The notes under the pieces: model-generated | Database searches by the model: none | Seen by the model: the letters and a program-made list of their open reading frames with translations, nothing else | Told to the model about the DNA's origin: nothing | From: Methanomassiliicoccus sp. | Lineage (GTDB): Archaea; Thermoplasmatota; Thermoplasmata; Methanomassiliicoccales; Methanomassiliicoccaceae | DNA length: 64,000 nucleotides | Assembly: GCA_016109435.1 (NCBI GenBank) | Contig: JAEILR010000007.1 | Span: 1 to 64,000 of the forward strand | Reading direction: 5' to 3' | In this document: positions 1-8,192 of the stretch, piece after piece | Layout of the letters: each line of letters begins with the position of its first letter | Position numbering within the stretch: position 1 is the stretch's first letter | Translations under genes and position numbers: made by a program

Positions 1-1164
1 CAGCGTCTCCACCGGGAACCGCCAGTACTCGTCAGCGTCCATTGTGGCGTTGTCGTACGAGTACTGCATGCTCTGGCAGAACCGCAGGGCGAAGTTCACG
101 GTATCTTTCTCATCGAACCCGGCGCTCGCCGACATGTTCCTCAGCTCCGCGGCGATCGCCATGACGATCGGGTCCTCCGAGGTCACGAACCTCCGCATCT
201 CCTCGTCGGTGAATCCGTAATAGTAGGACCGGGGCACGTCCATCCTTCCGTACTCGGCGTAGGCCCGGGGCGGCACGGTCGTCATCATGGTGTACGTACG
301 GCCGTGGAACGACCACTGGTATGTCCGGTTCTCTTCGATCGCGGCGAGACCGAGGGAGAAGTGCACCGCGCCGTCATCATCGTCCGTGTCCGAGGTCCCG
401 TCCAACGAGCCGTCGGCCACGCCGTTCACGTCGTTCCCCCGCCAGGTCATGGTGATCGCGTCGTAGGTCACGTTCAGCGTCCTGCCGTCCCGGGAAGCGC
501 CGTCGATGTCCATCACGTCGGAGGAGGCAAGATCGTCGTCGAACATGGTGACCTCGAAGTTGGTGTACCGCCGGCTGTCGTCGACGTTGAAGCGGTATGA
601 TTCGCTGACCAGCACCATCGAGCCGACCGGAACGCTCCACGGCTCCCCTCCATCATCCATCCTCCCCTTGTCCACGCCGTCGATGCGCAGCGACAGGTAC
701 ACCTCGGCGTGCTCATCCAGGAAGAGGTCCACCCGGTCATGGACCTCGATCCTGGTGATGTTGAGGAAGATGCCCATATCTCCCCCCGGATAGAGGTCCA
801 CGTTGTCGGTGAAGCCATCATCGTCGGAGTCCAGGGGATAGAACTCGGAGTTGTCCCCGACCCCGTTGCCGTCGGCGTCCCTCCATTCCAGCAGATCGTC
901 CGGGAACGCGTCCTCGTTGTCCGGATAGCCGTCGCCGTCCCGGTCGGCGAAGGGAGCGTGGTCTGAGTTGTCGCCCACCCCGTCGCCGTCCGAGTCGCTC
1001 CACTCCCGGGGGTCGTCCGGGAACGCGTCGGTCACGTCCGGGAAGCCGTCCCCGTCCTGGTCCCCCGGCGGCCCCGGCTCGCTGAGCACGACGTAGCTCA
1101 GGAGCGCCCCGACCAGCAGCATCGCCACCATGATCGCGCCGAACACCATGTCGTTCTTGTTCAC
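1..1164 (-). CDS. Membrane-anchored calcium-repeat protein with transglutaminase-like C-terminus (partial)
   Basis: The gene runs off the left edge, so 388 N-terminal codons are visible and the C-terminus is missing. I start it at a GTG (1162-1164) preceded by GAGGT; an ATG lies five codons later. A hydrophobic anchor (about residues 8-26) leads into Asp-rich repeats of the form DxDGDGxxD (about residues 34-120), like thrombospondin type-3 calcium-binding repeats. A beta-rich stretch follows, and then a segment closely matching the region before the catalytic Cys of the protein at 6246-7214 (both contain DEYWR-PVETL). The transglutaminase core itself would be outside the window. The protein is inferred to be exported and anchored, with its bulk outside the cell. 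The substrate is unknown. Confidence 0.8.
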   Translation of the reverse strand, partial: MNKNDMVFGAIMVAMLLVGALLSYVVLSEPGPPGDQDGDGFPDVTDAFPDDPREWSDSDGDGVGDNSDHAPFADRDGDGYPDNEDAFPDDLLEWRDADGNGVGDNSEFYPLDSDDDGFTDNVDLYPGGDMGIFLNITRIEVHDRVDLFLDEHAEVYLSLRIDGVDKGRMDDGGEPWSVPVGSMVLVSESYRFNVDDSRRYTNFEVTMFDDDLASSDVMDIDGASRDGRTLNVTYDAITMTWRGNDVNGVADGSLDGTSDTDDDDGAVHFSLGLAAIEENRTYQWSFHGRTYTMMTTVPPRAYAEYGRMDVPRSYYYGFTDEEMRRFVTSEDPIVMAIAAELRNMSASAGFDEKDTVNFALRFCQSMQYSYDNATMDADEYWRFPVETL

Positions 1165-1194
1165 TTCGACCTCGAGGAACGTACATCGGCGGGG

Positions 1195-1204
1195 AGAATA
1201 AATG
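1195..1204 (-). promoter_or_regulatory. TATA-like box for the gene ending at 1164
   Basis: On the minus strand the sequence reads CATTTATTCT, about 30 nt upstream of the proposed GTG start. That spacing is compatible with a short leader. It is seen only as a motif. Confidence 0.35.
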
Positions 1205-1308
1205 TGATGCCTGGAAGCATCGCAAGTTCACGGGACGATGGTTGCCAGGTCCTCCGTCGAGGCATTATGGTGCCCTCCGATATTATCATTATCAATTCAT
1301 ATATCATA

Positions 1309-1320
1309 GACATTTAATAA
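1309..1320 (+). promoter_or_regulatory. TATA box for zinc-ribbon gene 1343
   Basis: CATTTAATAA is centred about 27 nt upstream of the ATG at 1343. This spacing predicts a leaderless or near-leaderless transcript, which is common in archaea. No Shine-Dalgarno sequence precedes this ATG. Confidence 0.5.
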
Positions 1321-1342
1321 CAGTTGAAATCGTCGATGGTGC

Positions 1343-2140
1343 ATGGCTCAGTGCCCCGGCTGTGGTAAGAAGATAGGATTGGTTTTCAAGATCAATTGCA
1401 GTTCCTGTGGTGTCAAGTACTGCACCGACTGCGGAGACAAGTTCTTAGCCGGGACAAATGTGGAGAAGACGACCGAGAACGGGAACACGGTCCTGAAGAA
1501 CGTGCCAGTCATGGTGGCGAAGTGCAAGAACTGCCTGGCCAAGCAGGAGGCGGGACTGGTCACGGCGGCGGAGAAGGCCAATCCCTTTGGCTTCTGCCCC
1601 GCCTGCGGGCTCGAGGACGTGCCGACCAAGTACCGCCTGAACCAGGAATACGCGGTGAAGTTCGACTTCCCCAACGGCGACACCTTCACTCCCAGAATGC
1701 TGAGCCTGGAGGCATACTGCCCCAAGTGCTCCAAGGTCTACTCCCGGAAGTACCTGTGGTCGAGCGGGAAGCCTTACGAATGCAGCTCCGACTTTGACGA
1801 CCCGAGCTGGTACAACATATCCCAGGCGCGGCTGGCAGAGAGCGTGGGGCGGATCGAGGACGCCGCGCTGTTCTACGAGAAGGCCGGGCAGCTGGCCAAG
1901 GCCAGGGAGCTTAATAAAAGAAGCCGGAGCCAGGTCGTCCAGCATGTCACCGTGGACGTCAACAAGCTTCTGGACTTCCTGAGGGAGAACAGCTTCACCA
2001 TCCCCTACAAGTGCCCCTCCTGCCTCGCCACCATCAGGATCAATGGGCAGAGGGACGCCACCCAGTTCTTCACCTGCGAGTACTGTGGGACCTCCCTCCA
2101 GGCCATCGACGTCCAGAACCTGATCGGCGGGCTGATGTGA
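1343..2140 (+). CDS. Multi-zinc-ribbon protein of unknown function
   Basis: A 265-residue protein with several Cys-x2-Cys pairs. CPGC begins at residue 4, followed by CSSCG and CTDCG, CKNC near 65, CPAC near 87, CPKC near 125, and a C-terminal ribbon (CPSC...CEYCG, about residues 222-250). These would bind three or more zinc ions. Between the fourth and last ribbons lies a short helical hairpin (LAESVGRIEDAALFYEKAGQ) like a single TPR unit. No signal peptide or membrane segment is seen, so it is probably cytoplasmic. The architecture suggests a scaffold or nucleic-acid/protein-binding adaptor, but I do not recognise a characterised family. It starts at an ATG 27 nt from a TATA box. Confidence 0.85.
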   Translation: MAQCPGCGKKIGLVFKINCSSCGVKYCTDCGDKFLAGTNVEKTTENGNTVLKNVPVMVAKCKNCLAKQEAGLVTAAEKANPFGFCPACGLEDVPTKYRLNQEYAVKFDFPNGDTFTPRMLSLEAYCPKCSKVYSRKYLWSSGKPYECSSDFDDPSWYNISQARLAESVGRIEDAALFYEKAGQLAKARELNKRSRSQVVQHVTVDVNKLLDFLRENSFTIPYKCPSCLATIRINGQRDATQFFTCEYCGTSLQAIDVQNLIGGLM

Positions 2141-2267
2141 TCCCGCATCCATATTGAGGCCGGTAGCCCCAGTTCCAGAACGAACAACGGGCGGCGCCCG
2201 TACGCTGAGGGCATGATCGTTCGATCATGGAAAGATTCATGAGGGAACGGTTAGAGAGCATCCAGCG

Positions 2268-5200
2268 ATGTTGGGAACGCAGACCGAGGTCACGGGGACG
2301 CGATCGAGGGCGGGCCTGGAGGACGTCGACGTCATCATCATGGACCTGGACGGCGTGGTCACCGACACCGCCCGGGTCCACGCCGCCGCGTGGAAGGAGA
2401 TGTTCGACGCCTACCTCCGCCAGCGGGAGGAGCGCTTCGGCGAGAGGTTCGTGCCGTTCGAGGTGTCCGACTACCTCCGCTACGTGGACGGGAAGCCCCG
2501 CTGCGACGGGGTCCGCGATTTCCTGGCCTCCCGCCGCATCACCCTGCCGGAGGGAGAGGGGGACGATCCCCCGGAGCGGGAGACGGTGTGCGGTCTGGGG
2601 AACAGGAAGAACCGGCAGTTCATCCAGTGCCTGGAGGTCAGGAGGGCGGAGCCTTATCCCGGCACCGTGTCGTTCGTCCGCGCCTGGGCCGCCCGCGGCA
2701 GGCGCCTGGCCCTGGTGTCGGCGAGCAGGAACGCCCGGAAGGTCCTGCAGATGTCCGGCCTGGCCGACGCGTTCGACCTCGTGGTCGACGGGAACGACCT
2801 CGCCGATCGGGGGCTGAAGGGGAAGCCGGCGCCGGACCTCTTCCTGGAGGCGGCCAGGCAGCTGAACGTCGCTCCGGAGCGGGCGGCGGTGGTGGAGGAC
2901 GCCATCGCCGGCGTGGAGGCTGCCCGGGCCGGGGGGTTCGCCCTGGTGATCGGGGTGGACCGCGCCGGGCAGGCGGCGGCGCTGGAGGAGCACGGCGCGG
3001 ACATCGTGGTTCGGGACCTATCCGAGCTGGGGGCCGAGGTCAGGGAGGAGAGGAGGTCGGCGCTCGACCATTCCGAGAGCATCTTCCGCCGTCTGGTCGG
3101 TGGCATACCCATCGTGTTCCTGGACTACGACGGCACTATGACCCCCATCGTCGCCCGGCCCGACCTCGCCACCCTCTCCGACGACATGCGGACCACCCTT
3201 CGCCAGCTGGCCAGGGAGTGCCAGGTGGTGGTGGTCAGCGGGAGGGACCTGAACAACGTCATGAGGCTGGTCGGCCTGGACGACCTGGGCTACGCCGGAA
3301 GCCACGGCTTCGAGATGGTCGGCCCGCTGGGATCCTTCTCCGAGAGCGAGCGGGGGCTGCCGTTCCTCAAGGCCCTGGACGCTGCGGAGGAGCAGCTCCG
3401 CGCCGGCGCGGCGGGCATCGAAGGAGCGCTGGTGGACAGGAAGCGTTTCGCCCTCGCCCTTCACTACCGGATGGTCGGAAAGGAGGAGGTGCCCAAGCTC
3501 GAAGCCCTGTTCGACGAGGTCGCCGGGCAGCACCCCGACCTCCGCCCCAGCGGGGGGAAGATGGTGTTCGAGCTGCGGCCGAACGCCGACTGGGACAAGG
3601 GGAAGGCGGTGCTGGCCATGATCGAACGGCTACACCTGGACCCCACCCAGGTCGTGCCTCTGTACATCGGCGACGACCTCACCGACGAGGACGCGTTCAG
3701 GGCCATCAACGACCGGGGGATCACCATAATGGTCAGCGACCGCCCCCGGGAGACGGCGGCGAGGTACTTCCTCACCGACGTCCCCGAGGTCCAGGTGTTC
3801 CTTGACCGCATGGTGGAGGGTTTCGAGAGCGAGGTGTCCTCGGGCATCTGGTCGCTCACCTACTCCAGCTTCGAGCCGGCCAAGGAGCAGCTGAGAGAGG
3901 CGCTGTGCACCCTGGGCAACGGCTACATGGCCACCCGGGGCTCGGCCCCGGAGGCCACCGCGGGGGAGGTGCACTATCCCGGAACGTACCTCGCCGGGAC
4001 CTACGATCGGCTGGAGAGCGATATCGACGGCCATACCCTGGTCAACGAGAGCATCGTCAACATCCCCGACTGGTCCAGCCTCTCCTTCCGCATCGAGGAT
4101 GGGGAATGGTTCGACGTGTCGAGCGTGATCGTGGAGAAGTACCACCAGGAGCTGGACATGCGGAACGGGGTGCTGGAGAGGACGATACGGTTCTCCGACG
4201 GCGGGGGGAGGAGGACGATGCTGCGCCAGCGGCGGTTCGTGAGCATGGACGAGCCCAACCTCGCCTGCCTGGAAGTGACCATCGTCCCGGAGAACTGGTC
4301 CGGGATGGTGAGCGTGCGCTCGGCGCTGGACGGCAGGGTCGGCAACACCCTGGTGGCCCGCTACCGGCAGCTGAACAACCGCCATCTGGTCCAGCTGGGC
4401 AGCGGGACCGCGGACGACGACACCATCTGGCTGCAGGCGGAGACCGTCCAGTCCCACGTCCGCATCGCCGTGGTAGCCCGCACCGACGTCTTCCTGAACG
4501 GACGCGTTCTGAGCGTCGACAGGGACACCGTCAACGAGCACGGCCATGTTTCGCAGTCGTTCGCGGTGCGGGCGATCGAGAACCGCCCGCTGCGCATCGA
4601 GAAGATCGCCGCGGTGCATTCGTCGAGGGACCGCGCCATCTCCGAGAGCCTGGTGGAATCGATCGATCTGGTCGCGCACTCCGGCGACTTCCTCCGCCTC
4701 CTCGGAGCCCACGCCCGCCGCTGGGAGCTGCTGTGGGACCGGTACCGCATCGAGGTGGACCCGGGACACATCTGGATCTCCCAGATCCTAAACCTCCACG
4801 TGTTCCATCTGCTGGAGAACGTGTCCATGCACTCGGTCGATCTGGACGTGGGCATCGCTCCCCGGGGGATCGCCGGGGAGGCCTACCGCGGCCTGATCAT
4901 GTGGGACGAGGTGTTCATCTTCCCGTTCCTCAACCTCCACGACCCGGACCTTACCCGTTCCCTGCTCTTGTACCGCTACCGCCGTCTTCCCCGTGCCAGG
5001 TGGGCCGCCCGGAAGGAGGGGTACCAGGGGGCGATGTTCCCCTGGCAGAGCGGGAGCGACGGGAGGGAGGAGGCGCAGACCATGCACCTCAACCCCCTTT
5101 CCGGGAGGTGGATACCGGACAACAGCCACCTCGAGCAGCACATCGGGCTGGCCATAGCGTATAACGTCTGGCAGTACTATCAGGTCACCCACGACCTCAC

Positions 5201-6242
5201 CTTCATGTCCATGTACGGGGCGGAGCTGCTGTGCGAGATCGCCCGGTTCTGGGTCAGCCGGTGCAGCTACTCCAGGGTTCGGGAGAGGTACGAGATCCTG
5301 AAGATCATGGGCCCGGACGAGTTCCACGAGGGGTATCCGGACCGGGCGGAGGCGGGGGTGGACAACAACGCCTACACCAACGTCATGGTGGCGTGGACGC
5401 TGCAGCGGGCGCTGGAGGCGCTCAAGGAGATGCCCCTGCACCACTGCCGGGAGGTCCGCGCCCGGCTGTCGATCGACGACGAGGAACTGGAGCGCTGGGA
5501 CGAGATCGCCAAGAACATGCACGTGCCCTTCCACGGGGAGGGGATCATCAGCCAGTTCGACGGGTACGATGACCTGCTGGAACTGGACCTGGGCAAGTTC
5601 ATGGGACGGTACTGCTCCATCCACCGCATGGACCGCATCCTGGAGGCCGACGGGGACTCGGTGCAGCGGTACAAGATCTCGAAGCAGGCGGACGTGCTCA
5701 TGCTCCTGTACCTGTTCTCCGAGGACGAGATCCGGGAGGTGCTCGGACGGATGGGCTACTCCATGACCCCGGACGCCGTGCGCAGGACCATCGAGTACTA
5801 CTCGAAACGGACCCCCCACGGCTCCACCCTCAGCCGGGTGGTTCACGCCTGGGTGCTGTCCAGGTACAATCGCGAAGGCTCCTGGTCATTGTTCCTGGAC
5901 GCCCTGAAGAGCGACGTTTCGGACATCCAGTGCGGGACGACGCACGAGGGCATCCACCTGGGGGCCATGGCCAGCACGGTGGACATCGTCCAGCGGTGCT
6001 ATACCGGCCTGGAGACCAGGGGGGGCGCCCTGCTGTTCGACCCCCGCCTGCCGAACGAGCTGAAGCGGCTGAAGTTCGAGCTGGAATACCGCGGCCACCT
6101 CCTGGAGGTGGACATCGACCGCGAGCGGCTGAGGCTGGTCAGCCGGCCGGGGGAGGCCGGGCCGATATCCATTGGGCATCGCGGGGACATGCACCAGCTG
6201 GAGCCTGGCGGCACCCTGGAGGTCCTGCTGGACGAGGAATGA
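2268..6242 (+). CDS. Trifunctional HAD-phosphoglucomutase / trehalose-6-phosphate phosphatase / GH65 phosphorylase fusion
   Basis: This 1324-residue protein has three enzyme domains. Residues about 20-255 form a beta-phosphoglucomutase-like HAD (MDLDGVVTDT near residue 26; KPAPDLFLEA; VVEDAIAGVEAA). Residues about 275-525 form an OtsB-type trehalose-6-phosphate phosphatase (FLDYDGTMTP near 284; GDDLTDEDAF). Residues about 530-1324 form a GH65 maltose/trehalose/kojibiose phosphorylase-like domain, with the family's catalytic-acid segment GPDEFHEGYPDRAE near residue 1015. The chain could dephosphorylate trehalose-6-P, phosphorolyse a glucose disaccharide and convert beta-glucose-1-P to glucose-6-P. 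Order and length match the mycobacterial protein annotated OtsB1 (Rv2006), from memory. No trehalose synthase (OtsA) gene is adjacent. Which disaccharide the GH65 part uses cannot be told from sequence alone. Confidence 0.9.
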   Translation: MLGTQTEVTGTRSRAGLEDVDVIIMDLDGVVTDTARVHAAAWKEMFDAYLRQREERFGERFVPFEVSDYLRYVDGKPRCDGVRDFLASRRITLPEGEGDDPPERETVCGLGNRKNRQFIQCLEVRRAEPYPGTVSFVRAWAARGRRLALVSASRNARKVLQMSGLADAFDLVVDGNDLADRGLKGKPAPDLFLEAARQLNVAPERAAVVEDAIAGVEAARAGGFALVIGVDRAGQAAALEEHGADIVVRDLSELGAEVREERRSALDHSESIFRRLVGGIPIVFLDYDGTMTPIVARPDLATLSDDMRTTLRQLARECQVVVVSGRDLNNVMRLVGLDDLGYAGSHGFEMVGPLGSFSESERGLPFLKALDAAEEQLRAGAAGIEGALVDRKRFALALHYRMVGKEEVPKLEALFDEVAGQHPDLRPSGGKMVFELRPNADWDKGKAVLAMIERLHLDPTQVVPLYIGDDLTDEDAFRAINDRGITIMVSDRPRETAARYFLTDVPEVQVFLDRMVEGFESEVSSGIWSLTYSSFEPAKEQLREALCTLGNGYMATRGSAPEATAGEVHYPGTYLAGTYDRLESDIDGHTLVNESIVNIPDWSSLSFRIEDGEWFDVSSVIVEKYHQELDMRNGVLERTIRFSDGGGRRTMLRQRRFVSMDEPNLACLEVTIVPENWSGMVSVRSALDGRVGNTLVARYRQLNNRHLVQLGSGTADDDTIWLQAETVQSHVRIAVVARTDVFLNGRVLSVDRDTVNEHGHVSQSFAVRAIENRPLRIEKIAAVHSSRDRAISESLVESIDLVAHSGDFLRLLGAHARRWELLWDRYRIEVDPGHIWISQILNLHVFHLLENVSMHSVDLDVGIAPRGIAGEAYRGLIMWDEVFIFPFLNLHDPDLTRSLLLYRYRRLPRARWAARKEGYQGAMFPWQSGSDGREEAQTMHLNPLSGRWIPDNSHLEQHIGLAIAYNVWQYYQVTHDLTFMSMYGAELLCEIARFWVSRCSYSRVRERYEILKIMGPDEFHEGYPDRAEAGVDNNAYTNVMVAWTLQRALEALKEMPLHHCREVRARLSIDDEELERWDEIAKNMHVPFHGEGIISQFDGYDDLLELDLGKFMGRYCSIHRMDRILEADGDSVQRYKISKQADVLMLLYLFSEDEIREVLGRMGYSMTPDAVRRTIEYYSKRTPHGSTLSRVVHAWVLSRYNREGSWSLFLDALKSDVSDIQCGTTHEGIHLGAMASTVDIVQRCYTGLETRGGALLFDPRLPNELKRLKFELEYRGHLLEVDIDRERLRLVSRPGEAGPISIGHRGDMHQLEPGGTLEVLLDEE

Positions 6243-6245
6243 GGG

Positions 6246-7214
6246 TCAACCGACCTGGGCGATGTACGCCGAGCCGTACTCATCGGGGATGTCCCCCACG
6301 CTCCAGCCTACGGCGGTGGTCTCGCAGTAGAAGTACTCCGAAGCGTCCAGCTCGTAGAACGTGCCGGTGGCGCCCTCGCAGGCCACCCCTGCCGCGGCGT
6401 GGCCGTCGTATAGCAGGATCACCGCGTCGTAGCCCATCGCCTCCATGAGGGAGGCGAACAGGAAGGCCTTGTCCTCGCAGTCCCCCACCTCATCATAGAG
6501 CGTTTCCACCGGATAACGCCAGTACTCGTCCTCGGCCACGCTGACGGAGTCCTCGACGTACTCGATGTTCTGGACGAAGGACAGGACCAGGCTTACGCGG
6601 CGCAGGTCGCTGTAGCCCATGGACAGGTCGTCCAGCTTGGTGGCCACGTCGCTGATGATCACGCTCCTCGGGGTCACGTAGGAGCCGCACATCTGCAGCG
6701 CCTCGTCCACGGTGTAGGCGTACCTCTGGATCCCGTCATCGCGGTACTGCTTGTACACGTCATAGGAGATGTTGGTCTGCAGCTCGTAGGTCCGGCCCTC
6801 GAACCTCCAGGAGAACTCCCCGTCCCCCGTGCCGGACCGCCCGGTCTGGGTGGGGGCGGTGGCGATCACGAAGAACATGGCCAGGACGATCACCACGACC
6901 ACGGCGATGGCCACGATGGCCAGGACGACCCCCATGGAGCTCTTGCGCTGAGGATACTGGCCCGGCCAGCCGTACGGCGCAGGCGGATATGCCTGCGGCC
7001 GGGGAGGCACGGCCTGAGGGTCCAGGCCGGCCCCGCACCACCGGCAGTAGCTGCTGTCCCCTGCGTTGGGCGAGCCGCAGCGTCCACAGTCGGTGGTCGC
7101 CCGGTTCGCCGTGGCCGAGGCCAGGGACGCCCCGCAGGTCGGGCAGAAACGGCTCTGGTGACCGATCGGGGTCCCGCATCGGGGGCAGACCGGCACGATG
7201 GGGTCGGTGATCAT
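6246..7214 (-). CDS. Zinc-ribbon membrane protein with extracytoplasmic transglutaminase-like domain
   Basis: I start this 322-residue protein at the ATG at 7214, about 27 nt downstream of a TATA box. Two double-Cys ribbons lie at the N-terminus (Cys 10/13/24/27 and 43/46/57/60), then a Pro/Tyr-rich linker and one transmembrane helix (about residues 95-118). The C-terminal domain carries a transglutaminase-like triad: Cys246 in GDCEDKAF, His272 in LLYDGHAA and probably Asp290. By topology the ribbons would be cytoplasmic and the enzyme-like domain outside. It is related in its C-terminal half to the partial gene at 1-1164. Its 3' end converges on the trehalose fusion gene with only 3 nt between stop codons. 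Transglutaminase-fold proteins can be proteases, crosslinkers or inactive; activity here is inferred only from the triad. Confidence 0.85.
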   Translation of the reverse strand: MITDPIVPVCPRCGTPIGHQSRFCPTCGASLASATANRATTDCGRCGSPNAGDSSYCRWCGAGLDPQAVPPRPQAYPPAPYGWPGQYPQRKSSMGVVLAIVAIAVVVVIVLAMFFVIATAPTQTGRSGTGDGEFSWRFEGRTYELQTNISYDVYKQYRDDGIQRYAYTVDEALQMCGSYVTPRSVIISDVATKLDDLSMGYSDLRRVSLVLSFVQNIEYVEDSVSVAEDEYWRYPVETLYDEVGDCEDKAFLFASLMEAMGYDAVILLYDGHAAAGVACEGATGTFYELDASEYFYCETTAVGWSVGDIPDEYGSAYIAQVG

Positions 7215-7240
7215 TCCACTTACATAACCCGCGGCCAGGT

Positions 7241-7250
7241 ATTTAAAAAT
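7241..7250 (-). promoter_or_regulatory. TATA box for gene 6246-7214
   Basis: The minus strand reads ATTTTTAAAT, ending about 27 nt before the ATG at 7214. This favours that start over the upstream in-frame codon at 7346, which would place the promoter inside the gene. Confidence 0.55.
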
Positions 7251-7570
7251 CGACCAGAATCTTAGGGATAGATAAGGGCCGATGGTGGGTGCCATCGGCC
7301 ACAATGGAGAAGTGTTTCGCGGCCCGGACCTCCGGGCGTTCGTCATTCCGTCGTCTTTTTCTCACCTCCCTTTGCTCCCGCCGCTTCCGCGCCGCCCGGT
7401 CCCCCCTGCCGGCCCCCACCGGGGACCGGTGCCGGCGGCGCTCTCGCGGCCGCGGAGCCCGCATCGGATACGACAATTCTATTTGAGCATCATATTTATA
7501 TAAATTTCGATTGATGATAAACCGACTCGCCGGACGGACATAAGGAATGCCGCGAACAACCCCGATCACT

Positions 7571-7580
7571 CATTATATAC
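7571..7580 (+). promoter_or_regulatory. TATA box for SnoaL-like gene
   Basis: CATTATATAC is centred about 27 nt upstream of the GTG at 7603. It supports that GTG as the start of a leaderless message. Confidence 0.55.
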
Positions 7581-7602
7581 GGGTCGTTCCGAAGAACTAC
7601 CG

Positions 7603-8046
7603 GTGAGCGGTACGAGCGTAGAGGAGAACATGCGACTGATGAAAACGCTGGACGATGCGTGGAACGCCCAGGACTGGGAGGTCTTCAAGAAGCGGCATAC
7701 CTCGGACACCCTGGTCTTCTGGCCCGGTGGCGCACCGCCGACCAAGGGGCGCAAGGACCACGAGGCGGAGTCGAAAGAGTTCTTCAAGACCTTCCCCGAC
7801 AACCATATCGCTAACGATCCCTACAAGATCCTGTTCGGGTACGGGGACCACACCTGCTCGGTCGCCGACTTCACCGGGACGATGAAGGGGCCGATGAAGG
7901 GCGCGGACGGGAAGATGATCCCAGCGACCAACAAGAGCTTCAAGCTGGAGTTCTGCACCGTGGCCCGCTGGAAGAACGGGGAGATCACCGAGGAGAGGCT
8001 GTTCTACGACCTCGTGGGCATGATGAAGCAGATCGGCCTCATGTGA
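7603..8046 (+). CDS. SnoaL-like / NTF2-fold ester cyclase family protein
   Basis: A 147-residue protein starting at GTG, supported by the TATA box 27 nt upstream. The sequence has the SnoaL-like polyketide-cyclase pattern: an N-terminal helix (MRLMKTLDDAWNAQDWEVF), then strands around HTSDTLVFWPGG, and a C-terminal sheet ending in ARWKNGEITEERLFYDLVG. Family members form a cone-shaped alpha+beta barrel with a central pocket and include cyclases, isomerases and many proteins of unknown role. Nothing nearby suggests polyketide synthesis, so the substrate is unknown. It is probably cytoplasmic and monocistronic. Confidence 0.8.
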   Translation: MSGTSVEENMRLMKTLDDAWNAQDWEVFKKRHTSDTLVFWPGGAPPTKGRKDHEAESKEFFKTFPDNHIANDPYKILFGYGDHTCSVADFTGTMKGPMKGADGKMIPATNKSFKLEFCTVARWKNGEITEERLFYDLVGMMKQIGLM

Positions 8047-8192
8047 AGTTCGAACCACGGAACGGCCCCGGCATCCCTCGGCCGCTCCGGCGGGAGGCCG
8101 CTGGAACGTAGAGCGCTCCCTCTGGCATTCCATAGGCGTAGAATGTGGCACGGTAGTATTATCTAAATCGATTGCATCCTCGGCCCGGAGGG

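Larger units (their letters stand above)
7215..7602. other. Intergenic region with GC-rich, potentially structured stretch
   Basis: No convincing gene lies in these 388 bases. Open frames here are Arg- or Pro-rich without domain signatures. The central part (about 7290-7480) is very GC-rich and can fold, for example a long hairpin at 7408-7436 with arms GCCGG...CCGGC and an inner CACCGG/CCGGTG pair. It is flanked by AT-rich promoter-like segments at 7241-7250, 7485-7505 and 7571-7580. A non-coding RNA is possible, but I match it to no known family. Confidence 0.3.

Noticed and set aside
7243-7569. 108-codon minus-strand frame in the gap
   Set aside because: It is very Arg-rich, crosses the TATA box of the real gene and shows no conserved pattern. 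The stretch is treated as non-coding.
8046-8060. tRNA-like GTTCGAACC
   Set aside because: It looks like a T-loop, but no acceptor stem, D-arm or anticodon arm is found around it. The similar GGTTCGAAGG at about 19281 also fails.
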